Source: Pseudomonadota bacterium (GTDB lineage: Bacteria > Pseudomonadota > Alphaproteobacteria > Rhizobiales > Devosiaceae). Taken from it: a stretch of 57,898 bases of DNA. Position 1 is the first letter of the stretch, and the number at the start of each line of letters is the position of its first letter. The position numbers and the translations under genes were made by a program. Of the stretch, positions 32,163 to 41,862 are shown in pieces. The stretch spans positions 1 through 57,898 of the forward strand of contig JAEYXQ010000036.1 of assembly GCA_023431205.1 (NCBI GenBank), given 5' to 3'. The notes under the pieces are model-generated. The model did not search any database, had not been told where the DNA came from, and was given only the letters and a program-made list of their open reading frames with translations.

Positions 32163-32529
32163 CGTTGCCCAACAGGTGCCTGACCGCACCCACCACGTCA
32201 GCGTTGGCGTAGGGCTTCGTCACGAAACCGTCCGCGCCGAGCTCCTCGGCGATGCGCCGGTCCTGCTGCTGCCCCTTGGCGGTCAGGATGAGCACCGGCA
32301 GCCTCCGTGTCGCCGCTTCGCTGCGCAGTTGCTTCAGCACATCGAAACCACTGCGCCTGGGCAGCATGACGTCCAGCAGAAGCATGCGCGGCTGCAGTCG
32401 CCGAACGGCTTCGATCGCGGCCTCTCCATCGCTGACGCAGCTGATGGTCCAGCCGGCACGCCTCAGGATGAAGTCGAGCGATTCAAGAATGCTCGGTTCG
32501 TCCTCGGCAATAAGTATGTCGATTGCCAA
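32146..32529 (-). CDS. single-domain response regulator
   Basis: 127 residues, only a receiver domain. The acidic pair is in LIAEDEPSILES, the phosphoacceptor Asp in MLLLDVMLP (about residue 51), the Thr in LILTAKG and the Lys in FVTKPYANA. There is no DNA-binding domain. The TTG start is preceded by AAGGGGGG. It is the likely partner of the SSS kinase. Without an output domain it must act through protein contact or as a phosphate sink, and the adjacent XRE/DUF2083 regulator is a candidate target. Confidence 0.9.
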   Translation of the reverse strand: MAIDILIAEDEPSILESLDFILRRAGWTISCVSDGEAAIEAVRRLQPRMLLLDVMLPRRSGFDVLKQLRSEAATRRLPVLILTAKGQQQDRRIAEELGADGFVTKPYANADVVGAVRHLLGNDAGTA

Positions 32530-32586
32530 ATTCCCCCCTTGTCGCCCCCGGTCTCCCTTTCCGTGGGCATTTTCAGTAAATCGCAA

Positions 32587-34209
32587 TCATGCAGGCTCGC
32601 CAAGTGGCCTCACCGGCTCCACCAGCGGGCCACGCAATCCCGGTACGGTGCCCGCCGGAGACAAGGCCTCCTCCTGCCGCGCCGGACAATCGTGCCGGGT
32701 ACAGAGCCGGCAGCTCGGCCCGACGAGCACGTCGGCGTCGCGGTCGGTCAGATCGAGTCCGGCCCCATAAACGGTTCGGTCGGCATGCAGCACGTCGCAT
32801 GCGAGCATCACCGAGGACCACACCAGCGGGTCCTTGAACGCCGCTGGCCGTCGCTGCACTGTGCGAGCAATGAACAGGTACCGGGAGCCATCCGAAAACC
32901 GTGCCGCCTGCCGAACAATCATGTCAGGCTGGCGAAAGGCGCCATAGATCGCCCACAACGGACAGGCGTGGCCACTGTTCGGCAGCAGCAGGCCTGGCAG
33001 CGGAAAGTGCTTGGTCAGCCTGCCGGCGGGATCGGAACGGAGGAACCCGAACGGCACGCCTTCGGCCCCCGGTCGCCGCAGCGTCACCAGCCGGTGGGCG
33101 ACCTGCTCGAAACTGGCATGATAGTCTTGGCGGAGATGGTCGATGTCATAGCGGCAGGCCTCCGCATCCGCCAGGAAACGCTCATACGGCAACACGATCG
33201 CTCCGGCCAGGTAGGAGCCGAGCGCCCGGGCTGCCAACCGGCGTGCCGTAGGAGCCTGGAGCCGCGACACCTCCAGTTCACGGTTGACGGCGTCGTTCGC
33301 GGCAAGTTCGCCGAACAGTCGCGCCAGTTGAAACTGCCGCGTCGCCAGCGTCGTCGCCCCATGGAACCACATGGACCGCGCTTCTGGCTGGTAGTGGTAC
33401 TGCCCGGGATACCCCTGCTCCGGCGGCTGTCCCCCTACCCTGATCTTGACGCCGAAACGGCTTGCCAACTGCTCAGCCAGGGTCGCAACGCCGAATGGTC
33501 CGGAGCGGTCCAGCTCAGCACGAAGATCTTCTGCGAGGGACTCCAGGGTGGGAAAGTAGTTTTCCCGGTCGATGATGAGGTCGTCGATCTCGCGTGCGGC
33601 CGACACACCCCGCTGATGCTGGCTGGAGACATCGAACTGCCCGATCAGGTTGCGCGCCACATCGGTGAGTGTCAGCGCTTCCCTACTGATTGCCGCCACG
33701 AACCGGGCGCGCTCCGCATCGTCAAGATCGAGAACATCGGCCAGGATTTCCGCGCTCGAGCGGATGGCCGTGATTCCCGAGAGCACCTGGTGCAGCAACT
33801 GGCTGAGCAGTGGATCGGATCGCAGCCGATCGGCGAACGCGTCCGCATTCGCCCGTGCTGATGCATAGGCCCGATGCAGGCGCGCAAGCGCCGTTGCACT
33901 GGCAGGATACTGAGCCACCAGTTCGCGCCGCTCGTCCGGCTGGAACGGCAGCGACTCAAGCATCGGGTCGGCGAAGGCCTCTTCGAGGTCCTGCAGCAGT
34001 TTCTGCTCGGCTCGACCGGCGAGGTCGTCGATGTCGATGCTGAGCTGCGCCGCAATCCGGTTCAGCAGCGCACCGCCGACGTCACGCTTGTTGTTCTCGA
34101 TGAGGTTCAGGTAGCTCGGGGAAATGCCAACGAGCCGCGCTAGCGCAGCTTGGGAAATCCGCAGCGATTTCCGCCGGTTACTGATCCGGAATCCTATGGG
34201 CGCACGCAC
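32587..34209 (-). CDS. XRE/DUF2083 regulator of the short-chain fatty acyl-CoA type
   Basis: 540 residues from a GTG behind GGAGGAGG. Domain order: an XRE helix-turn-helix (FRISNRRKSLRISQAALARLVGISPSYLNLIENNKRDVGG, about residues 7-46), a long middle region, an ImmA/IrrE-like segment lacking HExxH (TRQFQLARLFGELAANDAV), and the DUF2083 C-terminus with GHACPLW and CRLCTRHDC cysteines, four in all and possibly metal or Fe-S ligands. Family members such as RamB and PrpR respond to short-chain acyl-CoA. It is divergent from the ABC transporter genes with a dyad between, and near the kinase-receiver pair, so it likely controls carboxylate or amino-acid use. Confidence 0.88.
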   Translation of the reverse strand: MRAPIGFRISNRRKSLRISQAALARLVGISPSYLNLIENNKRDVGGALLNRIAAQLSIDIDDLAGRAEQKLLQDLEEAFADPMLESLPFQPDERRELVAQYPASATALARLHRAYASARANADAFADRLRSDPLLSQLLHQVLSGITAIRSSAEILADVLDLDDAERARFVAAISREALTLTDVARNLIGQFDVSSQHQRGVSAAREIDDLIIDRENYFPTLESLAEDLRAELDRSGPFGVATLAEQLASRFGVKIRVGGQPPEQGYPGQYHYQPEARSMWFHGATTLATRQFQLARLFGELAANDAVNRELEVSRLQAPTARRLAARALGSYLAGAIVLPYERFLADAEACRYDIDHLRQDYHASFEQVAHRLVTLRRPGAEGVPFGFLRSDPAGRLTKHFPLPGLLLPNSGHACPLWAIYGAFRQPDMIVRQAARFSDGSRYLFIARTVQRRPAAFKDPLVWSSVMLACDVLHADRTVYGAGLDLTDRDADVLVGPSCRLCTRHDCPARQEEALSPAGTVPGLRGPLVEPVRPLGEPA

Positions 34210-34235
34210 GCGTCGGCCCTCCTCCCCCGGCCCCG

Positions 34236-34253
34236 GTGTCAATAAGTTGACAC
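34236..34253. promoter_or_regulatory. candidate operator GTGTCAA-N4-TTGACAC
   Basis: A perfect dyad with 7-bp arms and TAAG spacer lies 27 bases upstream of the GTG of the XRE regulator, in its divergent region with the ABC transporter. It is a good candidate for autoregulation; the regulator identity is inferred from position. Confidence 0.45.
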
Positions 34254-34399
34254 TTCGAAGGCCGCCCCAGGACAACAATTTACAGAATTCCACTTGGAAT
34301 ACAACGACCTGTTGCGCCCATTTGCTAGCGCCACCAATAATCAGGGAGCGGTGAGCCATTGGCTATGTACCAGTTGCCCCGCGCCAAAGGAGGAAATCG

Positions 34400-35758
34400 A
34401 TGACAGCTTTCAAGCGTGGCTTTAGCCGCCGCCGTGTGCTGCAGACCGGCATGGCCGGCATCCTGAGCACTGGCGTCGCGCCAATGATCTTCACCAAGGG
34501 CGCCTGGGCCCAGGAACAGGACTTCTGCAACAACCCAACCGGCGACACCGTCACCATCGGCCTGAACCTGCCCCTGACCGGCGCTTATGCCGAAGAAGGC
34601 GCGGACGAGCAGAAGGCCTACGAGCTTGCGTTTGCCCACCTGAACGGTGAAGGCGACGGCGGCCTGATCGGCATGCTGCCGGCCCTCAAGGGCAACGGCA
34701 TCCTGGGCAAGAAGGTCGCCTATGTGTCCTCGGACAGCCAGACCAAGGCCGACGTGGCCCGTGCCGGCGCGACCCGCATGATCGAGCGCGACGGCGCCAT
34801 CATGATCACCGGCGGCTCGTCCTCCGGCGAAGCCATCGCCGTGCAGGGCCTGTGCCAGGAGCTGGGCATCATCTTCATGGCCGGCCTCACCCATTCCAAC
34901 GACACCACCGGCAAGGACAAGCGCCGCTACGGTTTCCGGCACTTCTTCAACGCCTACCAGTCCGGCATCGCCCTCGGCCCCGTGCTCGGCCAGGAATATG
35001 GCAACCAGCGTCGCGCCTATCACCTGACTGCCGACTACACCTGGGGCTGGACCCAGGAAGAATCGATGATCGCGGCGACCGAAGCGCTCGGCTGGGAAAC
35101 CGTGGCTGCGGTGCGTACGCCTCTGGGCAGCACCGACTACTCGCAGTACCTCACCCCGGTTCTCAACTCGGGCGCCGACGTGCTGATCCTCAACCACTAT
35201 GGCCTCGACATGGTGAACTCCCTGCCGCAGGCAGTGCAGTTCGGCCTCCGTGATCGTGAAGCCAATGGCCAGCAGTTCCAGATCGTCACCCCGCTCATCT
35301 CCGAGCTGATGGCCAAGGGCGCCGGCGAGGCCGTCCGTGGCGTATTCGGGACCTCCAACTGGCACTGGAACCAGCAGGACGCGGGCTCCATCGCCTTCAC
35401 CAAGTCCTTCGGCGCCGCTTATGGCTCCCCGCCGTCCCAGGCTGCACACACCGCCTATGTCCAGGCCCTGCTCTATGCGGACGCGGTGGAACGCGCCGGC
35501 ACCTTCTACCCGCCCGAGGTCATCAAGGCTCTGGAAGGCTACGAGTTCGACGGCATGGGCAATGGTCCCACGCTGTACCGCGCCGAAGACCATCAGTGCA
35601 TGAAGCCGGTGCTTGTGGTTCAGGGCAATGAAAGCCCGACCAGCGAGTTCGACGTGCTGAACGTCGTTCAGGAAGTCAGTCGTGACGTGACGACCTACGA
35701 CCCGTCGATCTTCGGTGGTGAGCTCGGCCCGGCAGAGCCGGCTCCGCTCTGCGCCTGA
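34400..35758 (+). CDS. Liv-type ABC transporter substrate-binding protein
   Basis: 452 residues, the first gene of a five-gene ABC unit. It has a twin-arginine signal (SRRRVLQTGMAGILSTG, about residues 9-25, cleavage after WAQ near 38), which is unusual but known for amide/urea-type Liv receptors. The mature fold is type I periplasmic: VTIGLNLPLTGAYAEEGADEQKAYELAF, ITGGSSSGEAIAVQGLCQELGIIFMAGLTHSNDT and HAAT-type C-terminal half. The ATG follows AAAGGAGG. The ligand is not readable; it is longer than standard LivK and aligns best by style with receptors for amides, ureas or aromatic acids. Confidence 0.9.
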   Translation: MTAFKRGFSRRRVLQTGMAGILSTGVAPMIFTKGAWAQEQDFCNNPTGDTVTIGLNLPLTGAYAEEGADEQKAYELAFAHLNGEGDGGLIGMLPALKGNGILGKKVAYVSSDSQTKADVARAGATRMIERDGAIMITGGSSSGEAIAVQGLCQELGIIFMAGLTHSNDTTGKDKRRYGFRHFFNAYQSGIALGPVLGQEYGNQRRAYHLTADYTWGWTQEESMIAATEALGWETVAAVRTPLGSTDYSQYLTPVLNSGADVLILNHYGLDMVNSLPQAVQFGLRDREANGQQFQIVTPLISELMAKGAGEAVRGVFGTSNWHWNQQDAGSIAFTKSFGAAYGSPPSQAAHTAYVQALLYADAVERAGTFYPPEVIKALEGYEFDGMGNGPTLYRAEDHQCMKPVLVVQGNESPTSEFDVLNVVQEVSRDVTTYDPSIFGGELGPAEPAPLCA

Positions 35759-35794
35759 TCCGCAGACGACCACTTCCACAGACCCTGCATTGCT

Positions 35795-35820
35795 GGAGCC
35801 GGCGGTCCGCCGCCGGCTCC
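35795..35820 (+). other. strong hairpin between binding-protein and permease genes
   Basis: GGAGCCGGCGG pairs with CCGCCGGCTCC around a TCCG loop: 11 uninterrupted GC-rich base pairs without a U-run. Such structures after binding-protein genes usually protect the upstream mRNA and raise receptor level relative to the permease. Confidence 0.6.
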
Positions 35821-35838
35821 AAGTGATCGGAGCTTGCC

Positions 35839-36870
35839 ATGTTCGACGTCATCTTCCTGCAATTTCTCAATGGGCTGGACAAGGGTGCCGCCTACGCGCT
35901 CATTGCCCTCGGCCTGACGCTGGTGTTCGGCACCCTCGGCGTCGTCAACTTCGCCCATGGTGCTCTGTTCATGCTCGGCGCGTTCTGCGCCGTGCTGGTG
36001 CGCCAGCTTCTCACTCTGGAAACGGTCACGGTGGACCCCACCCAGCTGTCGCCCTGGGGCGCGCCGCTCGAGGTGCGTGAGCCGCTGGTGCAAGCCTGGC
36101 TCGGCGATTTCGGTGCGGTGCTGGTGAACTATTCGGTGCCGGTGTCGATCATCGCCACCATCCCCGTGATGCTGGTGCTCGGCATCGCGCTCGAGCGCGG
36201 CATCATCAAGCACTTCTACAAGCGCACGCATGCCGAACAGATCCTGGTGACCTTCGGCCTCGCCATCGTGGCGCAGGAGATCATCAAGGCCTTCTTCGGC
36301 CCCAACTCCATTCCACAGCCCATGCCCACCGAGCTGCGCGGCGCCGCCGACATCGGTGCCTGGCTAGGCATGCAGGCCAACGTTATCACCTATCCCATCT
36401 GGCGCCTGGTCTACTTCCTGTTCGCCGCCGTGGTCATCGGCGGGGTGTTCGCGTTCCTCCAGTTCACCACCTTCGGCATGGTGGTCCGCGCCGGCATGGC
36501 CGACCGCGAGACCGTGGGCCTGCTCGGCATCAACATCGACCGTCGCTTCACCATCGTCTTCGGCCTCGCAGCAGTCGTCGCCGGCATGGCCGGCGTGATG
36601 TACACGCCCATCCTTCCGCCCAACTACCACATCGGCATGGACTTCCTGGTCCTCAGCTTCGTGGTGGTGGTGGTAGGCGGCATGGGTTCCTTGCCAGGTG
36701 CCGTCGCCGCAGGATTCCTGCTCGGAATTCTCCAGTCCTTCGCCTCCATGAACCAGGTGAAGGCCGTTCTTCCGGGCATCGACCAGGTCATCATCTACCT
36801 GGTTGCCGTCGTCATATTACTCGTCCGCCCGCGTGGTCTCCTGGGCCGCCGCGGTGTGATGGAGGCCTGA
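35839..36870 (+). CDS. branched-chain amino acid-type ABC transporter permease (LivH family)
   Basis: 343 residues, longer than LivH by an insert (about residues 55-110, VRQLLTLETVTVDPTQLSPWGAPLEVREPL). The LivH core is FLNGLDKGAAYALIALGLTLVFGTLGVVNFAHGALFMLGAF and VVVVVGGMGSLPGAVAAGFLLG, with GMADRETVGLLGINIDR in the loop. It forms half of the inner-membrane channel with LivM. It is preceded by a stable hairpin and followed by LivM at 3 bases. Confidence 0.93.
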   Translation: MFDVIFLQFLNGLDKGAAYALIALGLTLVFGTLGVVNFAHGALFMLGAFCAVLVRQLLTLETVTVDPTQLSPWGAPLEVREPLVQAWLGDFGAVLVNYSVPVSIIATIPVMLVLGIALERGIIKHFYKRTHAEQILVTFGLAIVAQEIIKAFFGPNSIPQPMPTELRGAADIGAWLGMQANVITYPIWRLVYFLFAAVVIGGVFAFLQFTTFGMVVRAGMADRETVGLLGINIDRRFTIVFGLAAVVAGMAGVMYTPILPPNYHIGMDFLVLSFVVVVVGGMGSLPGAVAAGFLLGILQSFASMNQVKAVLPGIDQVIIYLVAVVILLVRPRGLLGRRGVMEA

Positions 36871-36873
36871 TAA

Positions 36874-38013
36874 ATGCACATGATGCCCCGCAACGACCTC
36901 TTTCTCTTCCTCGGCTTCACCGTCGTCGTGCTGGCGATGCCGATCTGGCTGGCACCCTTCGGCGCCGCCTATCCCGACCTGCTGCAGCGGTTCATGATCT
37001 TCGGGATCTTCGCTGTCGGCTTCAATATCCTCTTCGGGCTCACCGGCTATCTCAGCTTCGGCCATGCTGCCTTCTTCGGCGTCGGCTCCTATGCTGCCGT
37101 GTGGTCGTTCAAGCTGTTCACGCTCGATGCGCTGCCGGCCATGATCCTGGCGATCCTGCTGTCGGGTGCGTTCGCCCTCGTCGTTGGCTATCTCAGCCTC
37201 AGGCGCTCGGGAATCTACTTCTCGATCCTGACGCTCGCCTTCGCGCAGATGAGCTACAACCTGGCCTATTCGGTGCTGACGCCAATCACCAATGGCGACA
37301 ACGGGCTGCAGCTCACCATCAGCGACCCACGACACCTTGACCGGATGTTCGGGGACGTTGCGCCGGGCCAACCGGTCCCCACCCTGCTCGGGCAGTCGCT
37401 TAGCGGCTATGCCGGGTTCTACTTCTGCGCCGGCTTCCTGATCCTGGCCTTCTTCATCGCCCAGCGGATCGCGGGCTCACCTTTCGGCATGATGCTCAAG
37501 GGCATCAAGTCCAACCAGACGCGCATGAACTACACCGGCTTCAACACCAAGCCATACACCCTCGCCGCCTTCGTGATCTCCGGCATGTATGCCGGTCTCG
37601 CCGGCGCGCTACTTGCCGTCACCGACCCGCTGGCCGGTGCCGAGCGCATGCAGTGGACTGCTTCGGGTGAAGTGGTGCTGATGACCATTCTCGGCGGCGT
37701 CGGCACCCTTGTCGGGCCGGTGATCGGTGCCTGGCTGATCAAGTACTTCGAGAACATCCTGTCCGCGCTGAATGACCAGGTCCTCCACCGTTTCTACAGC
37801 TTCCTGCCCGATGGCGTGGCCGACACCATGGTCGCCGTCACCTCGAAGTTCGTCGGAGAGGGCTGGTTCCTGACGCTGGGCCTGGTGTTCGTCCTCGTGG
37901 TGGTCTTCCTGCCCGGCGGCATCATGGAAGGGGTGCGGCGCCTGTGGAACTGGGTCAGCCGCCCTCGCGGACCGGCGAACACCGCCGCCGTCCGGACCCA
38001 ACCAGCTGAGTGA
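36874..38013 (+). CDS. branched-chain amino acid-type ABC transporter permease (LivM family)
   Basis: 379 residues with eight or more membrane segments. LivM signatures: FAVGFNILFGLTGYLSFGHAAFFGVGSYAA, LSLRRSGIYFSILTLAFAQMSYNLA, and MYAGLAGALLAVTDPLAGAERMQWTASGEVVLMTILGGVGTLVGPVIGA. It is the second channel subunit. Its TGA lies 12 bases before the LivG ATG. Confidence 0.93.
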   Translation: MHMMPRNDLFLFLGFTVVVLAMPIWLAPFGAAYPDLLQRFMIFGIFAVGFNILFGLTGYLSFGHAAFFGVGSYAAVWSFKLFTLDALPAMILAILLSGAFALVVGYLSLRRSGIYFSILTLAFAQMSYNLAYSVLTPITNGDNGLQLTISDPRHLDRMFGDVAPGQPVPTLLGQSLSGYAGFYFCAGFLILAFFIAQRIAGSPFGMMLKGIKSNQTRMNYTGFNTKPYTLAAFVISGMYAGLAGALLAVTDPLAGAERMQWTASGEVVLMTILGGVGTLVGPVIGAWLIKYFENILSALNDQVLHRFYSFLPDGVADTMVAVTSKFVGEGWFLTLGLVFVLVVVFLPGGIMEGVRRLWNWVSRPRGPANTAAVRTQPAE

Positions 38014-38024
38014 GGACGCAGACC

Positions 38025-38791
38025 ATGACCACCCACCCCAATGTCGTCCTTCACGTCGCCGACGTTCACAAGCGGTTCGGGGGGCTGCATGCCCTCGCCG
38101 ACATCGACCTGCAGATCGAGGCCGGCAAGACCCACGCCATCATCGGCCCGAACGGAGCCGGCAAGTCGACGCTGCTCAACGTCATCATCGGCAAGCTGGC
38201 GCCGTCCAGCGGGCAGGTGGTGTTCGATGGAACGCTGCTCACCGGTCGCAAGCCGCATGAGATCAACCAGCTCGGCATCGCCCGCGTGTTCCAGACGCCC
38301 GAGATCTTCTCGGACCTGACGGTGCTGCAGAACGTGATGATCCCGGCTCTGGCCAAGCGCGACGGCGCCTTCAAGCTCAACGTGCTGCGGGCGCTCGAAA
38401 GCGAGACGGCCATCCGGCAGGAAGCCGAAGACATGCTCGAGGATGTCGGGCTCACCGGCCGCGTCGGCAGCCATGCCGGCAGCCTCAGCCGTGGCGACAA
38501 GCGCCGCATGGAGCTGGCCATGTGCCTGATCCAGCACCCGCGCCTGCTGCTGCTGGACGAGCCGACCGCCGGCATGAGCCGTCACGACACCAATACCACC
38601 ATCGAACTGCTCAAGAAGATCAAGGCGCGCGGCATGACCAAGGTCATCATCGAGCACGACATGCATGTCGTGTTCTCGCTCGCCGACAAGATCTCCGTCC
38701 TGGCCCAGGGCCGCATCATCGCCGACGGTACGCCCGATCAGGTGCGCGGCAATCCCAAGGTGCAGGAAGCATATCTCGGAGGGGCCCACTG

Positions 38792-38792
<1 letters not shown>
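38025..38792 (+). CDS. ABC transporter ATP-binding protein (LivG family)
   Basis: 255 residues from ATG with GAGGA upstream. Walker A is GPNGAGKST (about 42-50), the signature loop is SLSRGDKRRMELAM (variant SRGDK rather than SGGQ, as in several Liv-type ATPases), and Walker B is LLLLDEPTAGMS. It drives the LivH/LivM channel. Its last codon overlaps the LivF start (TGATG). Confidence 0.93.
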
Positions 38793-39562
<770 letters not shown>

Positions 39563-39564
39563 AC

Positions 39565-39633
39565 CCCTGGACCTCTTGGTCAAAAGGCATTTCCGCCGAT
39601 CTCACCCTCTCCCCAATACCGAGAGGTCCAGGG
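39565..39633. repeat. long inverted repeat between convergent genes
   Basis: CCCTGGACCTCTTGGT (39565-39580) pairs with ACCGAGAGGTCCAGGG (39618-39633), 16 pairs with one T-G, around a 37-base loop. No poly-U follows on either strand, so it is more a mRNA-protecting structure or dispersed element than a classic terminator. It starts 2 bases after the livF-like stop. Confidence 0.6.
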
Positions 39634-39646
39634 TAATTCCCACAAG

Positions 39647-41701
39647 TCAGCGACTGCCGGGCTCCTCGTTTGTGAGGCGACCCGGCAGCGCGGCATAGAA
39701 CGCGGCAAGGTGGGGGTCCACGACCTCCGCGGCTTGCCGGCATCCGAGGGCGGCGTCTTCTTCCACGGCCGTGCCCGAGCGCAGCCGCTCCATCAGCTGC
39801 TGATGACATCGGGAAAGCCGCTGAAAGGCCGGCGACGCCGCCACCTCTGCGTTCCCGACCAGCAGATATGTCTCCTGCCTGGCGGTGACGCCCCGAAGGC
39901 TCACCGGTCCGGCAGCAAGCAGCGCCAGGTCGGAAGCAGCCGCAGCCACCGCCGCGGTGACCAGGATGTCATAGCCGACGAGCTTGCTGGCGCCCTCCAG
40001 CCGGCTGGCGACGTTCACTGTGTCACCCACGCAGGAGTAGTTGAAGCGCTGCTCGAACCCCATATTGCCGACCAGTGCGGGTCCGGTGGCAATGCCGATC
40101 CCCATGGCGACCTGGTCTGCCGGGCTCTGGTTGTGACGGCGCAGCGCAGCGCGCATGTCGAGCGCAGCAAGGCAGGCGAGCCGCGGATGTTGAGGCACGT
40201 CGGCGGGCGCATTCCAGAAGGCCATCACCGCGTCACCCATGAACTTGTCGATCGTGCCCTGCCGGGCAACGATCGCTGATCCGAGAACGGCAAAGAGCCC
40301 GTTGAGCAGGTCGACCAGCGCCCCTGCGCCCGTGCGTTCGCTGAGTGCGGTGAAATTGCGCACATCCGAGAACATCACGGTGATGTCCCGTAACTCGCCC
40401 CCTAGCTGCAGCAGGCTCTGATCGGCTTCGATCCGGGACAGCAAGGAAGGCGCCACGTAGTGGGCAAAGGCGCCGCGGATCCGGCGCTTATCTGCATTCA
40501 CCACCGCGAACTGGAACAGTGCTATTGCGGCAAAGCTGATGATCAGCGCGAGCAAGGGAAAGGTCGCGTCCAGCAGAATCAGGTTCTGCGCGAAGGACAG
40601 CCAACTCCCCGCGACAATGGCCATCCCTGTTGTCACCGCGACGGCTGCCCCTGCCAGTGGCCCTGACAGAGGCAGCAACACGATTACCGCACCGCATCCC
40701 ACCACGACCATCAGGATCTCCATCGCGGCAACCCAGTCGGACCTGTGGAGGAACGTGCCGCTCAGCATCTGCTCCAGCGCCTGCGCATGGATCAGCACTC
40801 CCGGCACGGCCTCGCCTAGCGCTCCGGCCCGCAGGTCGCCGAGACCTGCCGCGGTGGCACCCACCAGCACGATATGGCCGTTGATCCGGTCTCCCAGGTC
40901 CGGTGTATCGCCAAGCACCTGGAAGGCGGGAACCAGCAGGCCGTCGTCAGGCGGGCGGTAGTAGAGCCAAAGTTCCCCGAAGGGGCCGGTCGGAATGTCG
41001 AACGCTCCAACCCTCACGCTTTCCATGTGACCGCCGTCATCGGCATGAAACACCAGCGACGGACCATCCTGGGCGACCCTCAAGGCCTCGATCATCAAAG
41101 CGGCCACCGGTCCGCGCTCACTGCTCCAAAGCAGCGGTAGCCGACGGGCGGTGCCCGCACCATAGCGATCAAGGTTGGCGACGCCGATGGCGGACGCTGC
41201 CTCGGCGAGCATCGGTAACGGCGCGGCTACAGCTCCAAGGGGCGGCAGCATGTCAGCAGGATCGCCCCCGACGACGGCGTACCCGCCACGCCCAGGCGGC
41301 GCTGCATCACCGCCTGGAGTGCGAGCCATCGCCAGAACGGTCGGTTGGCTCGCCAGGGCGCGGGCAAAGTCGCTGTCCCCGTTCCCGGAAGTCTCAGCCT
41401 CAGGAAACAGCACGTCGTAGACAACGACGGCGGCACCGAGTTCGAAGAGCCTGTCCGTCAGGTCAGCGAGCATCTGGCGCCGCCACGGCCAGTGGCCAAG
41501 TTGTGCCAGTGACGGTTCGTCGATCGCCACCACGCGGATCGGCAATCCGGGGACCGCGGCACGAGGCTTGAGCTGCTGATAGAAATCGAAAGTCGCTTCA
41601 CGCATCACCCGGACCGGGGTGGGGTCAGCAAGGCGCAGCACCAGCAGGGCACAGACCAGACCTGCACCAACAAGCAAGGCCGAGACGCTCCTGCCCCGCA
41701 T
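39647..41701 (-). CDS. CHASE2 domain adenylate/guanylate cyclase
   Basis: 684 residues. After one N-terminal membrane segment there is a CHASE2 sensor (about residues 28-310: RVVAIDEPSLAQLGHWPWRRQMLADL), three membrane segments (about 330-400), and a class III cyclase domain with both metal-binding Asp (TVMFSDVRNFT and FMGDAVMAFW) and the GDTVNVASRLE element. CHASE2 proteins sense an extracellular signal and make a cyclic nucleotide, probably cAMP. It converges with the ABC operon and is separate from it. The final 90 residues are an unconserved tail. Confidence 0.92.
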   Translation of the reverse strand: MRGRSVSALLVGAGLVCALLVLRLADPTPVRVMREATFDFYQQLKPRAAVPGLPIRVVAIDEPSLAQLGHWPWRRQMLADLTDRLFELGAAVVVYDVLFPEAETSGNGDSDFARALASQPTVLAMARTPGGDAAPPGRGGYAVVGGDPADMLPPLGAVAAPLPMLAEAASAIGVANLDRYGAGTARRLPLLWSSERGPVAALMIEALRVAQDGPSLVFHADDGGHMESVRVGAFDIPTGPFGELWLYYRPPDDGLLVPAFQVLGDTPDLGDRINGHIVLVGATAAGLGDLRAGALGEAVPGVLIHAQALEQMLSGTFLHRSDWVAAMEILMVVVGCGAVIVLLPLSGPLAGAAVAVTTGMAIVAGSWLSFAQNLILLDATFPLLALIISFAAIALFQFAVVNADKRRIRGAFAHYVAPSLLSRIEADQSLLQLGGELRDITVMFSDVRNFTALSERTGAGALVDLLNGLFAVLGSAIVARQGTIDKFMGDAVMAFWNAPADVPQHPRLACLAALDMRAALRRHNQSPADQVAMGIGIATGPALVGNMGFEQRFNYSCVGDTVNVASRLEGASKLVGYDILVTAAVAAAASDLALLAAGPVSLRGVTARQETYLLVGNAEVAASPAFQRLSRCHQQLMERLRSGTAVEEDAALGCRQAAEVVDPHLAAFYAALPGRLTNEEPGSR

Positions 41702-41862
41702 TCAGGTGAGGACCCTTGGTCGGGCTGCGGGCCGACCGGATCCTGTTTTCCACCCCATCCGCACCCCCAGCGTTGCGCAAAAGCGCTTGCCTTGCCCCAT
41801 GGTTAGCTTAGGAACCCACAGCAGGATTGAAAAGGCGCCAGTTGGCGTCTGCGGGGAAGCGC

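Noticed and set aside
32131..33861. 576-residue plus-strand frame
   Set aside because: It is antisense to the receiver and XRE genes.
39565..39633. rho-independent terminator of the ABC operon
   Set aside because: The stem is strong but the 37-base loop and lack of a U-run do not fit; it is listed as an inverted repeat instead.
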